IMG/VR virus record: IMGVR_UViG_3300009155_000263
Coordinates: 1 to 23,955 of that record
Source of the DNA: a virus
Length of the DNA stretch: 23,955 nt
Direction: 5' to 3' (one strand)
The notes under the pieces were generated by a model that did no database searches, had not been told where the DNA came from, and saw only the letters and a list, made by a program, of their open reading frames with translations. Position 1 is the stretch's first letter, and every line of letters starts with the position of its first letter. The translations under genes were made by a program, and so were the position numbers. Below are positions 1-7,825 of the stretch, piece by piece.

Positions 1-1832
1 CAAATGCAAACATTAACAGTCAGAACTTCTACATTAAAGTAGCCAGTAACTTCCCATCATCAGGGAATGTAGAGTTATATGCTAATGCAGACTTCACCGG
101 GCCATTAAATGGTACAAGTCTAACATATACTAATAGTCCAAATGCATTAGCAATTACTACAGTAGGAGGTACATCTACATTAGTAGCCGCCGGAACTAAC
201 ACATCAATTCAATTTAACAATAGTGGAACATTACAGGGTTCACCTTACTTTAATATTTTAAACGGTAATGGGTTGTTAACTCATACCGGTCCATACTTTT
301 CTGTGGGTAATGTATATGCTAACACCGGTGCAGTTGTAGCAAGTCAGTTGACTGGTTCACTGATGACTAATGCTCAACCAAACATAACGAGTACCGGTAC
401 ACTAGCTTCCTTATCAGTTACAGCTAATGCTAATATCGGTAACATTGGTACAGCTGGATTGATTACTGCTACTGGTAATATTCGCGGTGGAAACTTGACA
501 ACCGGGGGCGTTATCAGTGCTACTGGTAATGCCAATGTAGGTAATATAGGCGCAGCGGCCGGTGTATTTACTACTATAACCGGCTCATTAACAACAGCGG
601 CACAATCAAATATAACAAGTATAGGTACATTAGTTTCGTTATCTATATCCGGAAATGCTAACATTGGTAACATTGGTACAGCTGGGTTAATTACAGCAAC
701 CGGCAACATATCCGGAGCAAATATTGTAGGTACTCATTATGGTGCAGCTACTGGTTTAACTTCTATTCCGGGTGCTAACGTGTCAGGTGCAGTTGCTTTT
801 GCAACAACAGCTAATAGTGTAGCAGGTGCTAATGTAAGTGGTGCAGTGTCATTTGCAACAACAGCTAATGCAGTGGCAGGTGCAAACGTTTCGGGTGCAG
901 TGTCATTTGCAACAACAGCTAATAGTGTAGCAGGCGCAAACGTTTCAGGTGCTGTAGGATTAGCAACATACGCTACAACAGCTAATGCAGTGGCAGGTGG
1001 CAACGTCTCAGGTGCAGTGTCATTTGCAACAACAGCTAATGCAGTGGCAGGTGCTAACGTAACAGGAGCAGTATCATTTGCAACAACAGCTAATGCAGTA
1101 GCCGGCGCTAACGTAAGCGGTACTGTTGCTAATGCAACATATTCAACTAGTGCAGGTAGTGCCACTACAGCAGGTACTGTAACAACTGCGGCACAACCAA
1201 ACATAACAAGCACCGGCACACTGGCATCGCTAACAGTTACAGCTAACGTTGCGACTGCTGGTATTAAAACAGATAACTATTACTACGCTAACGGTGTATC
1301 TATAAGTTTTGCCGGGTCATATAGTAATAGTAATGTTGCAGCATATTTACCAACATTCACCGGTACAGTAGGTGCAACCGTATTAACGACAGGAGCAAAC
1401 ACCACAGCAGGTACTATCACTGGTAATTGGTCACTAAGCGCAGGCTCTAGATTAAATTCTACATATGCTGATTTGGCAGAATATTATGAAGCTGATGCTG
1501 AATACGAACCAGGTACTGTGTTGGAGTTTGGTGGAGAAAAGGAAGTCACCATCGCTGAAGACGGTACTAATAAAGTAGCAGGTGTAGTATCAACTAACCC
1601 AGCATATGCCATGAATGCAAACTGTCAAGGTATTGCAGTTGCTATTGCTTTACAAGGTCGTGTACCATGTAAAGTACGTGGTACAATTTACAAGGGTGAC
1701 ATGATGATTAGTGCAGGTAATGGTTACGCAAGAACTGCAATGTCCCCATTAATGGGAACAGTTATTGGTAAAGCATTAGAAAACTTTGAAGGTATCGAAG
1801 GCGTAATTGAAGTCGCAATCGGTAGACTATAA
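1..1832 (+). CDS. Repetitive tail fibre / virion protein, C-terminal part (5' end outside window)
   Basis: The reading frame is open from base 3 of the window, so this is the 3' part of a longer gene; the TTG at 273 is an internal leucine codon, not a start. The protein is Gly/Ala/Thr/Asn/Val-rich. It contains motifs of the type NITSTGTLxSLSV and NANIGNIG, then a tandem 18-residue repeat (GANVSGAVSFATTANAVA type) encoded at 771-1103. The last ~125 residues (from about 1453) differ: STYADLAEYYEAD, PGTVLEFGGEKEV and VVSTNPAYAMN. I recognise this as the peptidase-G2-like C-terminal domain common at the end of marine phage fibres; in the Bacillus phage GA-1 appendage such a domain acts as a self-cleaving intramolecular chaperone. 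Host adsorption is the inferred role. A paralogous fibre starts at 21171. Fibre-type assignment is fairly secure; self-cleavage is unproven. Confidence 0.8.
   Translation, partial: NANINSQNFYIKVASNFPSSGNVELYANADFTGPLNGTSLTYTNSPNALAITTVGGTSTLVAAGTNTSIQFNNSGTLQGSPYFNILNGNGLLTHTGPYFSVGNVYANTGAVVASQLTGSLMTNAQPNITSTGTLASLSVTANANIGNIGTAGLITATGNIRGGNLTTGGVISATGNANVGNIGAAAGVFTTITGSLTTAAQSNITSIGTLVSLSISGNANIGNIGTAGLITATGNISGANIVGTHYGAATGLTSIPGANVSGAVAFATTANSVAGANVSGAVSFATTANAVAGANVSGAVSFATTANSVAGANVSGAVGLATYATTANAVAGGNVSGAVSFATTANAVAGANVTGAVSFATTANAVAGANVSGTVANATYSTSAGSATTAGTVTTAAQPNITSTGTLASLTVTANVATAGIKTDNYYYANGVSISFAGSYSNSNVAAYLPTFTGTVGATVLTTGANTTAGTITGNWSLSAGSRLNSTYADLAEYYEADAEYEPGTVLEFGGEKEVTIAEDGTNKVAGVVSTNPAYAMNANCQGIAVAIALQGRVPCKVRGTIYKGDMMISAGNGYARTAMSPLMGTVIGKALENFEGIEGVIEVAIGRL
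771..1160 (+). repeat. In-frame 54-bp tandem repeats in fibre gene
   Basis: Units begin at 771, 825, 879, 933, 996, 1050 and 1104. All are 54 bp (18 codons, GANVSGAV-x-FATTAN-x-VA) except the unit at 933, which is 63 bp because it carries three extra codons. The last unit degenerates into GTVANATYSTSAGSA. Because the period is a whole number of codons, gain or loss of units keeps the frame and changes only shaft length. Confidence 0.9.
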
Positions 1833-1833
1833 A

Positions 1834-1841
1834 CATAAATA
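1834..1841 (+). promoter_or_regulatory. Late-promoter-like box CATAAATA
   Basis: CATAAATA begins two bases after the fibre stop codon and 17 bases before the ATG at 1859, with a weak AGG Shine-Dalgarno between. It matches T4 late promoter TATAAATA in seven of eight positions and recurs in similar form before many genes here. Confidence 0.55.
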
Positions 1842-1858
1842 TAATATAGGAATTAAAA

Positions 1859-2416
1859 ATGGCATCATACGCATATACAGCAAGTTCAGCAGTACAAACA
1901 TCAGGCAACATCGCTACGGATAAAATACAAATAGCGACTACAAGTAGTCCTATACAATATACAACTAGCTTCCCCAATGTTGCATTGACAGGTACAATAA
2001 CCGCTGCCACTAATAGTGCAACAGTGACAGGTTCTGGCACAACATTCTTGACTCAACTAAATGTTGGTGCTTGGATTGGTAACACAGCAGGTGCTACTGC
2101 AGGCATTGTAAAAGCTATTGCTAACAATACAAGTTTAACACTAACTGCAAATTCAGCCGTAGTAATCAGTAATGCTACAGCACGATATAGCCCATACGGT
2201 GTAGCATACACTGTAGCTGATGCTAACAGCACAATCATTCCTGCTAACACAGTGAATAACAGTATTATTGTAGGTCAAGGCAATATAGTATCATTCTTAG
2301 AAGTATCTGGAGTAACATCTGCCCCATTTACTATTACAGAATTAGGTATGCCACATGCTAATACAGGTACTACTGGAATATTCCCAACGCCAAATCTTGG
2401 CGGTCCTACAACTTAA
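1859..2416 (+). CDS. Small virion/fibre-associated protein with one beta-rich domain
   Basis: The 185-aa protein has no signal peptide or membrane segment. Residues ~43-115 form a domain of the type GTITAATNSATVTGSGTTF...VGAWIGNTAGATAGIV...NNTSLTLTANS. I recognise this pattern from many phage structural proteins: a short beta-rich module that begins with TVTGSGTTF and ends with TSLTLTA. The C-terminus (ITELGMPHANTGTTG...) resembles the ends of small decoration or fibre-accessory proteins. It lies 26 bp after the fibre gene and has its own late-type box, which suggests a fibre or baseplate accessory. The exact role is unknown. Confidence 0.65.
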   Translation: MASYAYTASSAVQTSGNIATDKIQIATTSSPIQYTTSFPNVALTGTITAATNSATVTGSGTTFLTQLNVGAWIGNTAGATAGIVKAIANNTSLTLTANSAVVISNATARYSPYGVAYTVADANSTIIPANTVNNSIIVGQGNIVSFLEVSGVTSAPFTITELGMPHANTGTTGIFPTPNLGGPTT

Positions 2417-2430
2417 TTTTAGTCTTTTTA

Positions 2431-2438
2431 GATAAATA
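2431..2438 (+). promoter_or_regulatory. Late-promoter-like box GATAAATA
   Basis: GATAAATA lies 84 bases upstream of the ATG at 2523 and just after the previous gene. The long distance would give a leader of about 80 nt containing two hairpins. Confidence 0.6.
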
Positions 2439-2467
2439 CATCATACACTTGCATTCGGCAGGTTTAT

Positions 2468-2502
2468 GCAGTACCCCACTGCGTAGTGACTAGAACTCAC
2501 TA
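2468..2502 (+). promoter_or_regulatory. Two adjacent hairpins in the leader of the 456-aa gene
   Basis: GCAGT-ACCCC-ACTGC (2468-2482) is followed one base later by TAGTGA-CTAGAAC-TCACTA (2484-2502). Both stems are perfect. They lie between the late box at 2431 and the Shine-Dalgarno AAAGGA near 2511. mRNA protection or translational control is possible; no T-run follows, so a terminator is unlikely. Confidence 0.45.
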
Positions 2503-2522
2503 ATTATTCAAAGGAAAATCAA

Positions 2523-3893
2523 ATGGGACGTCCTCTAAAAATCGCAAAGGCTCAAGCAGTCTTAACAATCACTGATACAACAGCGGCAACAGATTATGTT
2601 ACCGTATCTCAAAACTTAAACACATTAGGTATTATTGCAAATATGCCATTCGTAGTAGCATCAAGCGTTGGTGGTTTATCAGCCGCAACAACATATTATG
2701 TATTACAAGTCATTGATGCTAATAATTTCACAGCTTCTGCTACTGATCTAAGCGCAAACACAACAAGCACACCGGTTGCATTGTCTGACACAACAGGTGG
2801 TTCAGTTTCTGCATCAGTTGGTGTAGTTGATGCATACTTCAATAACCCAGTTGGTGGCGCAGGTTTCCCTGCAACTAACGCTAACACATACGGTGTAGTT
2901 GGTGGTAACACAGCTATTGTTGGTTCACAAGTTCTACCAAGAGTTGCTATTGGTATCTCTGGTACAGGTAATATTTACTCAAGCGATGCTAGTGCATTAG
3001 TATATGGTGCCGGCACAGACTTTGCAAACACACTTTCATCTGGTTCTGCAATTCAAGCTGTTGACGCATATGGTACAACTACTAACTTAGGTTTTGCTAC
3101 AGGTACATTTGGTTATGTATCAGTTGCAGTTGCAAACACACTTGTTACTGGAAATTTTATTCGCACAACAGGAAATGCTCAAACACTAGCACTTAATCAA
3201 CCAGTTTCATTCAGTGCTAACTTAGGCACGTTGGTAGCAGGTGTTAACTATTTTGTTTCCACAAATCCTAATGCAACAGCCTTTACAGTTTCTGCGTCAT
3301 TGGGTGGTGCAATAAAGGTTATGACTGCTGCTACTGGTACACCTAACGCATTGCAAGATAGTATCACATTGGCAGCAAATGCAGCATCTACAATTGGTGG
3401 TGTAGGTCAAAATTATGTGTATGCAAATGACGAAGCAGGTTTCATCTTGCGTCAAAAAGGTAAAACAAAGTATTTGGTACAAGGTGGTACAACTGGTTTA
3501 GTTGCACAGTGTTATACAGCTAACGTTGCTAACACAGCATTGACACCAAACACAATGAACATCTTGTCTACTGATGCAGACACTGCTACGGCATATGTTT
3601 CAAGTGTTAATGATTACAATACTGAAGTGTTCCCAGCACAAGTTGCAGCCGGTTCATTATCAGTAGGTACATTATATACAATTTATAGTACTGGTACAAC
3701 AGATTGGACATTATGTGGTTCAGCAAGTAACATGACAGGTGTTACATTCGTTGCTACAGCAGCCGGTTCTGGTACAGGTACTGCTGTTGTTAATAGTGTT
3801 AACCCTGATGTTATCGCTACATTCAATACTGCATATGCTGCTAATACATACGAAGGTCAACCTAACCCAATCGTAACAATTAACGCTGCTTAA
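2523..3893 (+). CDS. Virion structural protein with repeated beta domains
   Basis: This 456-aa protein starts at an ATG preceded by a good Shine-Dalgarno sequence (AAAGGA). Three internal modules are visible. Residues ~14-95 (DTTAATDYVTVSQNLNTL...MPFVV...GGLSAATTYYVLQVIDANNFTAS) and ~205-275 (LALNQPVSF...LVAGVNYFVSTNPNATAFTVSAS) appear to be two copies of one domain. Residues ~374-422 (SLSVGTLYTIYSTGTTDWTLCGSA...GVTFVATAAGSGTGTA) are a short module I recognise from many marine phage surface proteins. The gene sits between a fibre accessory and a small membrane protein. A fibre, baseplate or capsid-decoration role is plausible; I cannot name the T4 equivalent, if there is one. Confidence 0.7.
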   Translation: MGRPLKIAKAQAVLTITDTTAATDYVTVSQNLNTLGIIANMPFVVASSVGGLSAATTYYVLQVIDANNFTASATDLSANTTSTPVALSDTTGGSVSASVGVVDAYFNNPVGGAGFPATNANTYGVVGGNTAIVGSQVLPRVAIGISGTGNIYSSDASALVYGAGTDFANTLSSGSAIQAVDAYGTTTNLGFATGTFGYVSVAVANTLVTGNFIRTTGNAQTLALNQPVSFSANLGTLVAGVNYFVSTNPNATAFTVSASLGGAIKVMTAATGTPNALQDSITLAANAASTIGGVGQNYVYANDEAGFILRQKGKTKYLVQGGTTGLVAQCYTANVANTALTPNTMNILSTDADTATAYVSSVNDYNTEVFPAQVAAGSLSVGTLYTIYSTGTTDWTLCGSASNMTGVTFVATAAGSGTGTAVVNSVNPDVIATFNTAYAANTYEGQPNPIVTINAA

Positions 3894-3895
3894 TC

Positions 3896-4210
3896 ATGTC
3901 AGCTACTCAAACAATAAAAATGCCTACTAAAACTGAAACCGACGTAGCTGTTCTTCAAGTACGAGTAGATGACATCAAGAGTGATATCAGTGAAATCAAA
4001 GCTGATATCAAAGACTTGAACTCCTCTCTCAACAACAACAATGAAGCAACACACGTGCTTCTTAAAGAAATGCAAGAAGCGAGTACAAGTGCTCATAAGT
4101 CAATGTCTGATAAAATAGGCACTCTCGAAAAGTGGAGATGGATGATGATGGGAGCAGGTATAGTGCTTGGTACTTTAGGATATGATACAGTTGCAAAACT
4201 GCTAAAATAA
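3896..4210 (+). CDS. Small coiled-coil protein with C-terminal membrane segment (XhlA-like architecture)
   Basis: The 104-aa protein starts two bases after the upstream stop codon, so translational coupling is likely. Residues ~14-78 have heptad-like spacing of V, L and I with charged residues (VAVLQVRVDDIKSDISEIKADIKDL) and should form a coiled coil. A Trp-flanked hydrophobic stretch at about 81-97 (WRWMMMGAGIVLGTLGY) looks like one transmembrane helix with a short basic tail. This layout matches XhlA-type proteins that assist holins, but also generic phage membrane-anchored coiled coils. No endolysin lies nearby, so a lysis role is only a hypothesis. Confidence 0.6.
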   Translation: MSATQTIKMPTKTETDVAVLQVRVDDIKSDISEIKADIKDLNSSLNNNNEATHVLLKEMQEASTSAHKSMSDKIGTLEKWRWMMMGAGIVLGTLGYDTVAKLLK

Positions 4211-4236
4211 AAAAGACAGCTTAGGCTGTCTTTTTT
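4209..4236. terminator. Bidirectional rho-independent terminator
   Basis: A run of six A (4209-4214), stem GACAGC (4215-4220), loop TTAG, stem GCTGTC (4225-4230) and six T (4231-4236). The A and T runs make it work on both strands, and it lies between convergent genes. The stop codon of the minus-strand Nudix gene (4221-4223) is in the loop. Confidence 0.9.
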
Positions 4237-4637
4237 GTTAGTGCTTCTAATTTATCTATTACAACATCAAAATTTACTGTGTTGAACAAGCCCGGATGCA
4301 ATGGTTTTGGATATTGATTATCACCTACCCATGCATAACCACAATGTTCTTCATTTAATACAGGAGTAAACTCTTTGTCAACTGTACAAAAGAATGTGTG
4401 ATATGTGAATGAATGATTTACAAATTTTTGTATTGGAACTAGTTTTGCTTTCTTGGGGAAGTAACCTATTTCCTCCATACACTCACGCTCAACACCTTCC
4501 ATAAGTGTCTCATCGTTTTCTACCTTACCACCTGGAATTCCCCAGTTACCTGGGTTCTTCTTGTCAGTTCTAAGTAGATATAGATATCGTTGAGTTCTTT
4601 TAGAGTAAAAGAAAACGCCGGCGGATGTGTTACTCAT
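4221..4637 (-). CDS. Nudix hydrolase
   Basis: The protein is 138 aa from the chosen ATG at 4637; an in-frame GTG five codons upstream (4652) would overlap the promoter-like box. Nudix hydrolases cleave nucleoside diphosphates linked to another moiety, using Mg2+. The complete Nudix box GX5EX7REUXEEXGU is present at residues 37-59: G37, E43, R51-E52, E55-E56, G58, Y59, the one weak position being Cys53. The N-terminal AGVFFYSKRTQRYLYLLRT strand is typical of MutT-like members, and the substrate cannot be read from sequence. It follows the gp15-like gene by 18 bp and has a GATAAATC box five bases before the ATG with no Shine-Dalgarno. T4 also carries a Nudix protein (NudE), but orthology is not claimed. 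Confidence 0.88.
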   Translation of the reverse strand: MSNTSAGVFFYSKRTQRYLYLLRTDKKNPGNWGIPGGKVENDETLMEGVERECMEEIGYFPKKAKLVPIQKFVNHSFTYHTFFCTVDKEFTPVLNEEHCGYAWVGDNQYPKPLHPGLFNTVNFDVVIDKLEALTKKTA

Positions 4638-4642
4638 ATTAT

Positions 4643-4650
4643 GATTTATC
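4643..4650 (-). promoter_or_regulatory. Late-promoter-like box GATAAATC, 5 nt before the Nudix ATG
   Basis: On the minus strand GATAAATC is followed by five bases and then ATG. It differs from the common box only in its last base. No Shine-Dalgarno is seen, so a transcript from here would be leaderless. Confidence 0.4.
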
Positions 4651-4655
4651 ACAAA

Positions 4656-6032
4656 TTAAATCACAATAGAATAATCTCCCTGGTTGTACCAGCCTTCAAA
4701 ACTTTTCATCCACACACCATCTGGTGTATAGCGATATTGAATTGCAGTTGTTAAATTAGTCACATATTGTACTGCACTAGTATCAGCACGGCTATCAAAA
4801 CTTACAAACCATTGTCCTGTGCCTGCATCATATTCTACAATATCATTTGCATTAGCAATTAAATCACCCCATGCTACTGTAGGATTACCTACTTGACCTA
4901 TATTCTCAACAAGCAAATATCGGACACCGTTAACTGGTCCCGGCAATCCTGCATTAGGTCCTGATGTCTGCGGGTTTATAACACTGGTAACAGGATCCAA
5001 TGTGTTTTGTGGCAATGTGTCAGGATCAATATCATATATTAGTAATCTGTCATCGGTTGGATCAGGTACAATTGTTCCTACAATGTCAGTATTCATGTAT
5101 GGATTTTGTAACCATATTTGACTAATACCCGGTTTAACTGCACCATACACGTTCAATAACGATGACCAATATAAATCCGTTGCAGGTGGATTAGGATAAT
5201 TTAAATCAATATTACTTGGATCAAATGCCTCGTTGGCAGGAAGTAATTGCAATCTGTTCCCTATTAATAATACTTTATATCCGTATGGAGTAATCTTTTG
5301 TCTAGTACCCAATAATAAGTCATCATCTTGTATATCTTCTAATGCTTTACCTTGAAAAATACTTGCAATAATTTTTTCAATAACACCAAACTTTTTAAGT
5401 TTGGTGCTAGTACTTATCCAGATGGGCATGTAAAATTTCCAACTCAGTACATCAATGGGGTTTTGAGTACTTTGCGGAATACTACGACTACTAAATGTTA
5501 ATCCATCTTGGTAAACAACACTTAAACTAGTCCAGTCAATAAAGTTATCGGTACTTTGGATTTCTAATGAAGGATTAAATAATGTACCCAATTGTTCAAT
5601 CAATTCTAATTTTTGATTATAGTTTGTAGTCCAAAAGTCAACAGTAATTCGTAATGTATAGGGTACGGGCATCAAACGTTCAATAGTAAATGCTTGGCCC
5701 TGTGTTGTTTCATATTGACCTGTTTCTTGATTGAATGTACGTTGACGTACATTAAGTCTATCAATGAATGTGGGATCCTGTGTTCGTTTTTGATCGTACT
5801 CTAATCCACTAATATAATATGTAATCAATGGTGCGCTGGGTGTGTTGCTTGCACTATTATTAGCAATAATAACCGCAGCCTGTCTGCTACTATCACCGTA
5901 CATAACAGGAACACGTACTAGAATGTCATTACCCGCAGGATCTTTACCCCTAGTAACTTGCCATGAACTAAAAATTTTTGCAAATTGAATTAAGAATCTG
6001 CGTATCTGGTTGTCGTAAAAAAATTGTGCCAT
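4656..6032 (-). CDS. gp15: Tail sheath stabiliser / tail completion protein, gp15-like
   Basis: The protein is 458 aa from the ATG at 6032, one base after the upstream stop. A start 14 codons further up would lie inside the gp14-like gene and adds an uncharacteristic N-terminus. Residues 1-25 (MAQFFYDNQIRRFLIQFAKI and FSSWQVTR) align by eye with the start of T4 gp15 (FYNSSFRRYATLMGDLFSNIQIKR), followed by a matching IRVPVxYGD-like segment. T4 gp15 caps the contracted sheath and joins tail to neck. This version is much longer than T4's 272 aa; the extra ~200 C-terminal residues include segments rich in Pro, Asn and Asp. Pairing with a gp14-like gene supports the call. Confidence 0.72.
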   Translation of the reverse strand: MAQFFYDNQIRRFLIQFAKIFSSWQVTRGKDPAGNDILVRVPVMYGDSSRQAAVIIANNSASNTPSAPLITYYISGLEYDQKRTQDPTFIDRLNVRQRTFNQETGQYETTQGQAFTIERLMPVPYTLRITVDFWTTNYNQKLELIEQLGTLFNPSLEIQSTDNFIDWTSLSVVYQDGLTFSSRSIPQSTQNPIDVLSWKFYMPIWISTSTKLKKFGVIEKIIASIFQGKALEDIQDDDLLLGTRQKITPYGYKVLLIGNRLQLLPANEAFDPSNIDLNYPNPPATDLYWSSLLNVYGAVKPGISQIWLQNPYMNTDIVGTIVPDPTDDRLLIYDIDPDTLPQNTLDPVTSVINPQTSGPNAGLPGPVNGVRYLLVENIGQVGNPTVAWGDLIANANDIVEYDAGTGQWFVSFDSRADTSAVQYVTNLTTAIQYRYTPDGVWMKSFEGWYNQGDYSIVI

Positions 6033-6033
6033 A

Positions 6034-7767
6034 TTATAAGTTAGGTGGTATAGGTGGGTTGTTGTCTGGTGCAAGCATTAATATAGTTGACAACGCCTGA
6101 CGTTGTGGTACATACGTGCCATCTGTCAGTTTTGTTTGTTGAGTATCATTAATGAAACTATTCAATTCTGATTGGTTGTCTTCACTAGCAAATCCAGTAT
6201 TTGTTCTGACATTCTCACTGATGCGTACCCAAATTTTACCATCCCATCTGAATAATAGCTGAGGTAAGTAATCAATGCGCAGGAAGTATTCTCCTACTGA
6301 TGGGTTTTGCGGGAATGCAATGCCTGATCCACTTGGGAAACCGTTAGGTATACTATCTAAACCTGCCCCTGTCAGATAACCCATAGTATAACCAAAACTA
6401 CGTGGGCTACTGCGAGCAATATATTGGAATCTTGGATCACAATCAGCACGATAATCCATTGTGTTAGGACCGTACGGTGCTGTACCAGTAAAACCCGGAG
6501 CAACTGGATCTTGATCTGCGGTTGCGTAAGTGTTGTCTGCTGTACCATATGGGCCTGTTATTAATCCCATACTTTCTACGGACAACACAGTATCCCATTC
6601 AATTGCTACCGAACCACCTTCTTCCATTTGAGGCGTCACTCTGAGTGCTGATAAAGATAATGTTGCGTTGGCTTCAATACTAGTAAACGATGAATCTAAT
6701 GTCATTGTCCAAATTTTAGCTATAGTAGCTGCTGGAATTCTTAATACAGGACTGTCATTAACATACTGAGTATTAGATACAATCTCAACAGTAGGGTTAG
6801 GCGCCCCGGTACTACTTGAAGATGTTACTACATTGATGGGCGGTGCTGGTTGATCTAACTTACGTGACAATACTCCATTTTCACTATAAACACCGTATGT
6901 GGGAACAATATATAACTTGCTTGCATCGTAGCCCGACTTTGGTAACAATCTTTGTGCTTCCGCAAGTACAGCATTATTAACTTCAAGATTCTTATTATAA
7001 GTAGCAAGAATATCACGTAAGTTCTGATCCGGGTCAAGTTCCCAGTACGTTAGATTAGGTGGCATAGTTCCTGCCGGTACTTCAATTAATGATGTGTAAT
7101 TTTTATCACCAAACGTAATAACATACCCCGGTGGATATATTTTGGTGCTATCCCACAAACCTAGATATGTGTCTAAATTAATAGGTTCATTAAGAATCTG
7201 AGCAAACTCTTGACTGTCAACTAACGGCTCACATTTAATTCGCCACATGTGAGGATACCATGTTTGACTAAAACCTTCACTAGAATAGTTAGCATCAGTA
7301 ATACTATAAAATCTTTTTAACGCTATAGGAATAGTTTCTTTTAAAGGATTATAATCAAGTAAGTGAGGCAATTCAAGTACATCACCAACCATCAATTTGC
7401 GACCAACAATGTCAACCATGTCGTTATAGTGTACATTTATAAAAATGATATCGTTGTTTAAAAACAATCCAAACTGACTTAAATCAAAGTCTAAGTTTTG
7501 AACATTATAATGCCCGCGCAATCTGTAGATATTTGGGTCGTATGCTCGGTCGCGGTTTTCTAAAAACAATAAATCTTGTATGCCCGTAGGGGCTGTCTCT
7601 GTATACTCAGGTAGTGTATAATCATTACTTGGGCCCTGATTTTGCGGTCCCAAATACTTGTGAATATACAAGTCTGTACCACCTACACGCAATTCTTCCG
7701 AAATAGTTCGGTCAAAGAATTTGTAATCATTTTGTTTGTTGGGGCGGTATAGGGATAATTTCGGCAT
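6034..7767 (-). CDS. gp14: Neck protein, gp14-like
   Basis: The 577-aa product is first in a minus-strand unit gp14-gp15-Nudix. The N-terminal third carries FFDRTISEELRVGGTDLYI, FGLFLNNDIIFINVHYNDM, VGDVLELPHL and the later PHMWRIKCEPLVDSQEF. Their order resembles T4 gp14 (ESIQMRGVECYYVPR; FGMQVQDEVTLSIN; EGDLIYFP; FEINWVEPYDPFYQLG). T4 gp14 and gp13 form the neck that joins head and tail. T4 gp14 is 256 aa, so about 300 C-terminal residues are extra; they include a WDGKIWVRISENVRTNTGF segment of unknown role. The start is fixed by the late box five bases upstream; no Shine-Dalgarno sits at normal distance. The gp14 assignment rests on motif order, not on a search. Confidence 0.62.
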   Translation of the reverse strand: MPKLSLYRPNKQNDYKFFDRTISEELRVGGTDLYIHKYLGPQNQGPSNDYTLPEYTETAPTGIQDLLFLENRDRAYDPNIYRLRGHYNVQNLDFDLSQFGLFLNNDIIFINVHYNDMVDIVGRKLMVGDVLELPHLLDYNPLKETIPIALKRFYSITDANYSSEGFSQTWYPHMWRIKCEPLVDSQEFAQILNEPINLDTYLGLWDSTKIYPPGYVITFGDKNYTSLIEVPAGTMPPNLTYWELDPDQNLRDILATYNKNLEVNNAVLAEAQRLLPKSGYDASKLYIVPTYGVYSENGVLSRKLDQPAPPINVVTSSSSTGAPNPTVEIVSNTQYVNDSPVLRIPAATIAKIWTMTLDSSFTSIEANATLSLSALRVTPQMEEGGSVAIEWDTVLSVESMGLITGPYGTADNTYATADQDPVAPGFTGTAPYGPNTMDYRADCDPRFQYIARSSPRSFGYTMGYLTGAGLDSIPNGFPSGSGIAFPQNPSVGEYFLRIDYLPQLLFRWDGKIWVRISENVRTNTGFASEDNQSELNSFINDTQQTKLTDGTYVPQRQALSTILMLAPDNNPPIPPNL

Positions 7768-7772
7768 ATAGT

Positions 7773-7780
7773 TATTTATC
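7773..7780 (-). promoter_or_regulatory. Late-promoter-like box GATAAATA, 5 nt before the gp14-like ATG
   Basis: On the minus strand GATAAATA, five bases (ACTAT), then ATG. With the T4 late geometry (box -13 to -6) +1 falls on the A of the start codon. It faces away from the plus-strand promoter at 7797-7825. Confidence 0.65.
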
Positions 7781-7796
7781 GTACATTCCTTTAAGG

Positions 7797-7825
7797 TTGA
7801 CAGTAAATACGGGTTGTGCTATAAT
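7797..7825 (+). promoter_or_regulatory. Consensus sigma70-type promoter (TTGACA-17-TGCTATAAT)
   Basis: TTGACA (7797-7802), a 17-bp spacer, and TATAAT (7820-7825) preceded by TG at 7817-7818 (extended -10). All elements match the bacterial consensus. +1 should be near 7832, and a Shine-Dalgarno TTAGGAG precedes the ATG at 7857. This is the only full consensus host-type promoter I see in the window and implies early expression of the downstream genes. Confidence 0.88.

Noticed and set aside
273-275. TTG as start of the first fibre gene
   Set aside because: The frame is open back to base 3 with matching composition, so the gene begins before the window.
771-1160. Regular 54-bp repeats as a CRISPR array
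   Set aside because: Repeats are contiguous and coding, with no spacers and no cas genes.
771-1160. Diversity-generating retroelement acting on fibre repeats
   Set aside because: No reverse transcriptase and no template/variable repeat pair with adenine-specific differences was seen.
737-1219. Long minus-strand open frame opposite the first fibre repeats
   Set aside because: The Pro/Val/Ala-rich product is the complement of the 54-bp repeat and has no promoter or Shine-Dalgarno; similar shadows occur at 374-709, 21818-22243, 22316-22966 and 23426-23761 wherever the repeats occur.
4638-4652. GTG start for the Nudix gene
   Set aside because: It would place the start codon inside the GATAAATC box; the ATG at 4637 starts the MutT-like N-terminus directly.
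6033-6074. Upstream start for the gp15-like gene
   Set aside because: The extra 14 residues overlap gp14 and do not resemble gp15 starts; MAQFFYDN at 6032 does.
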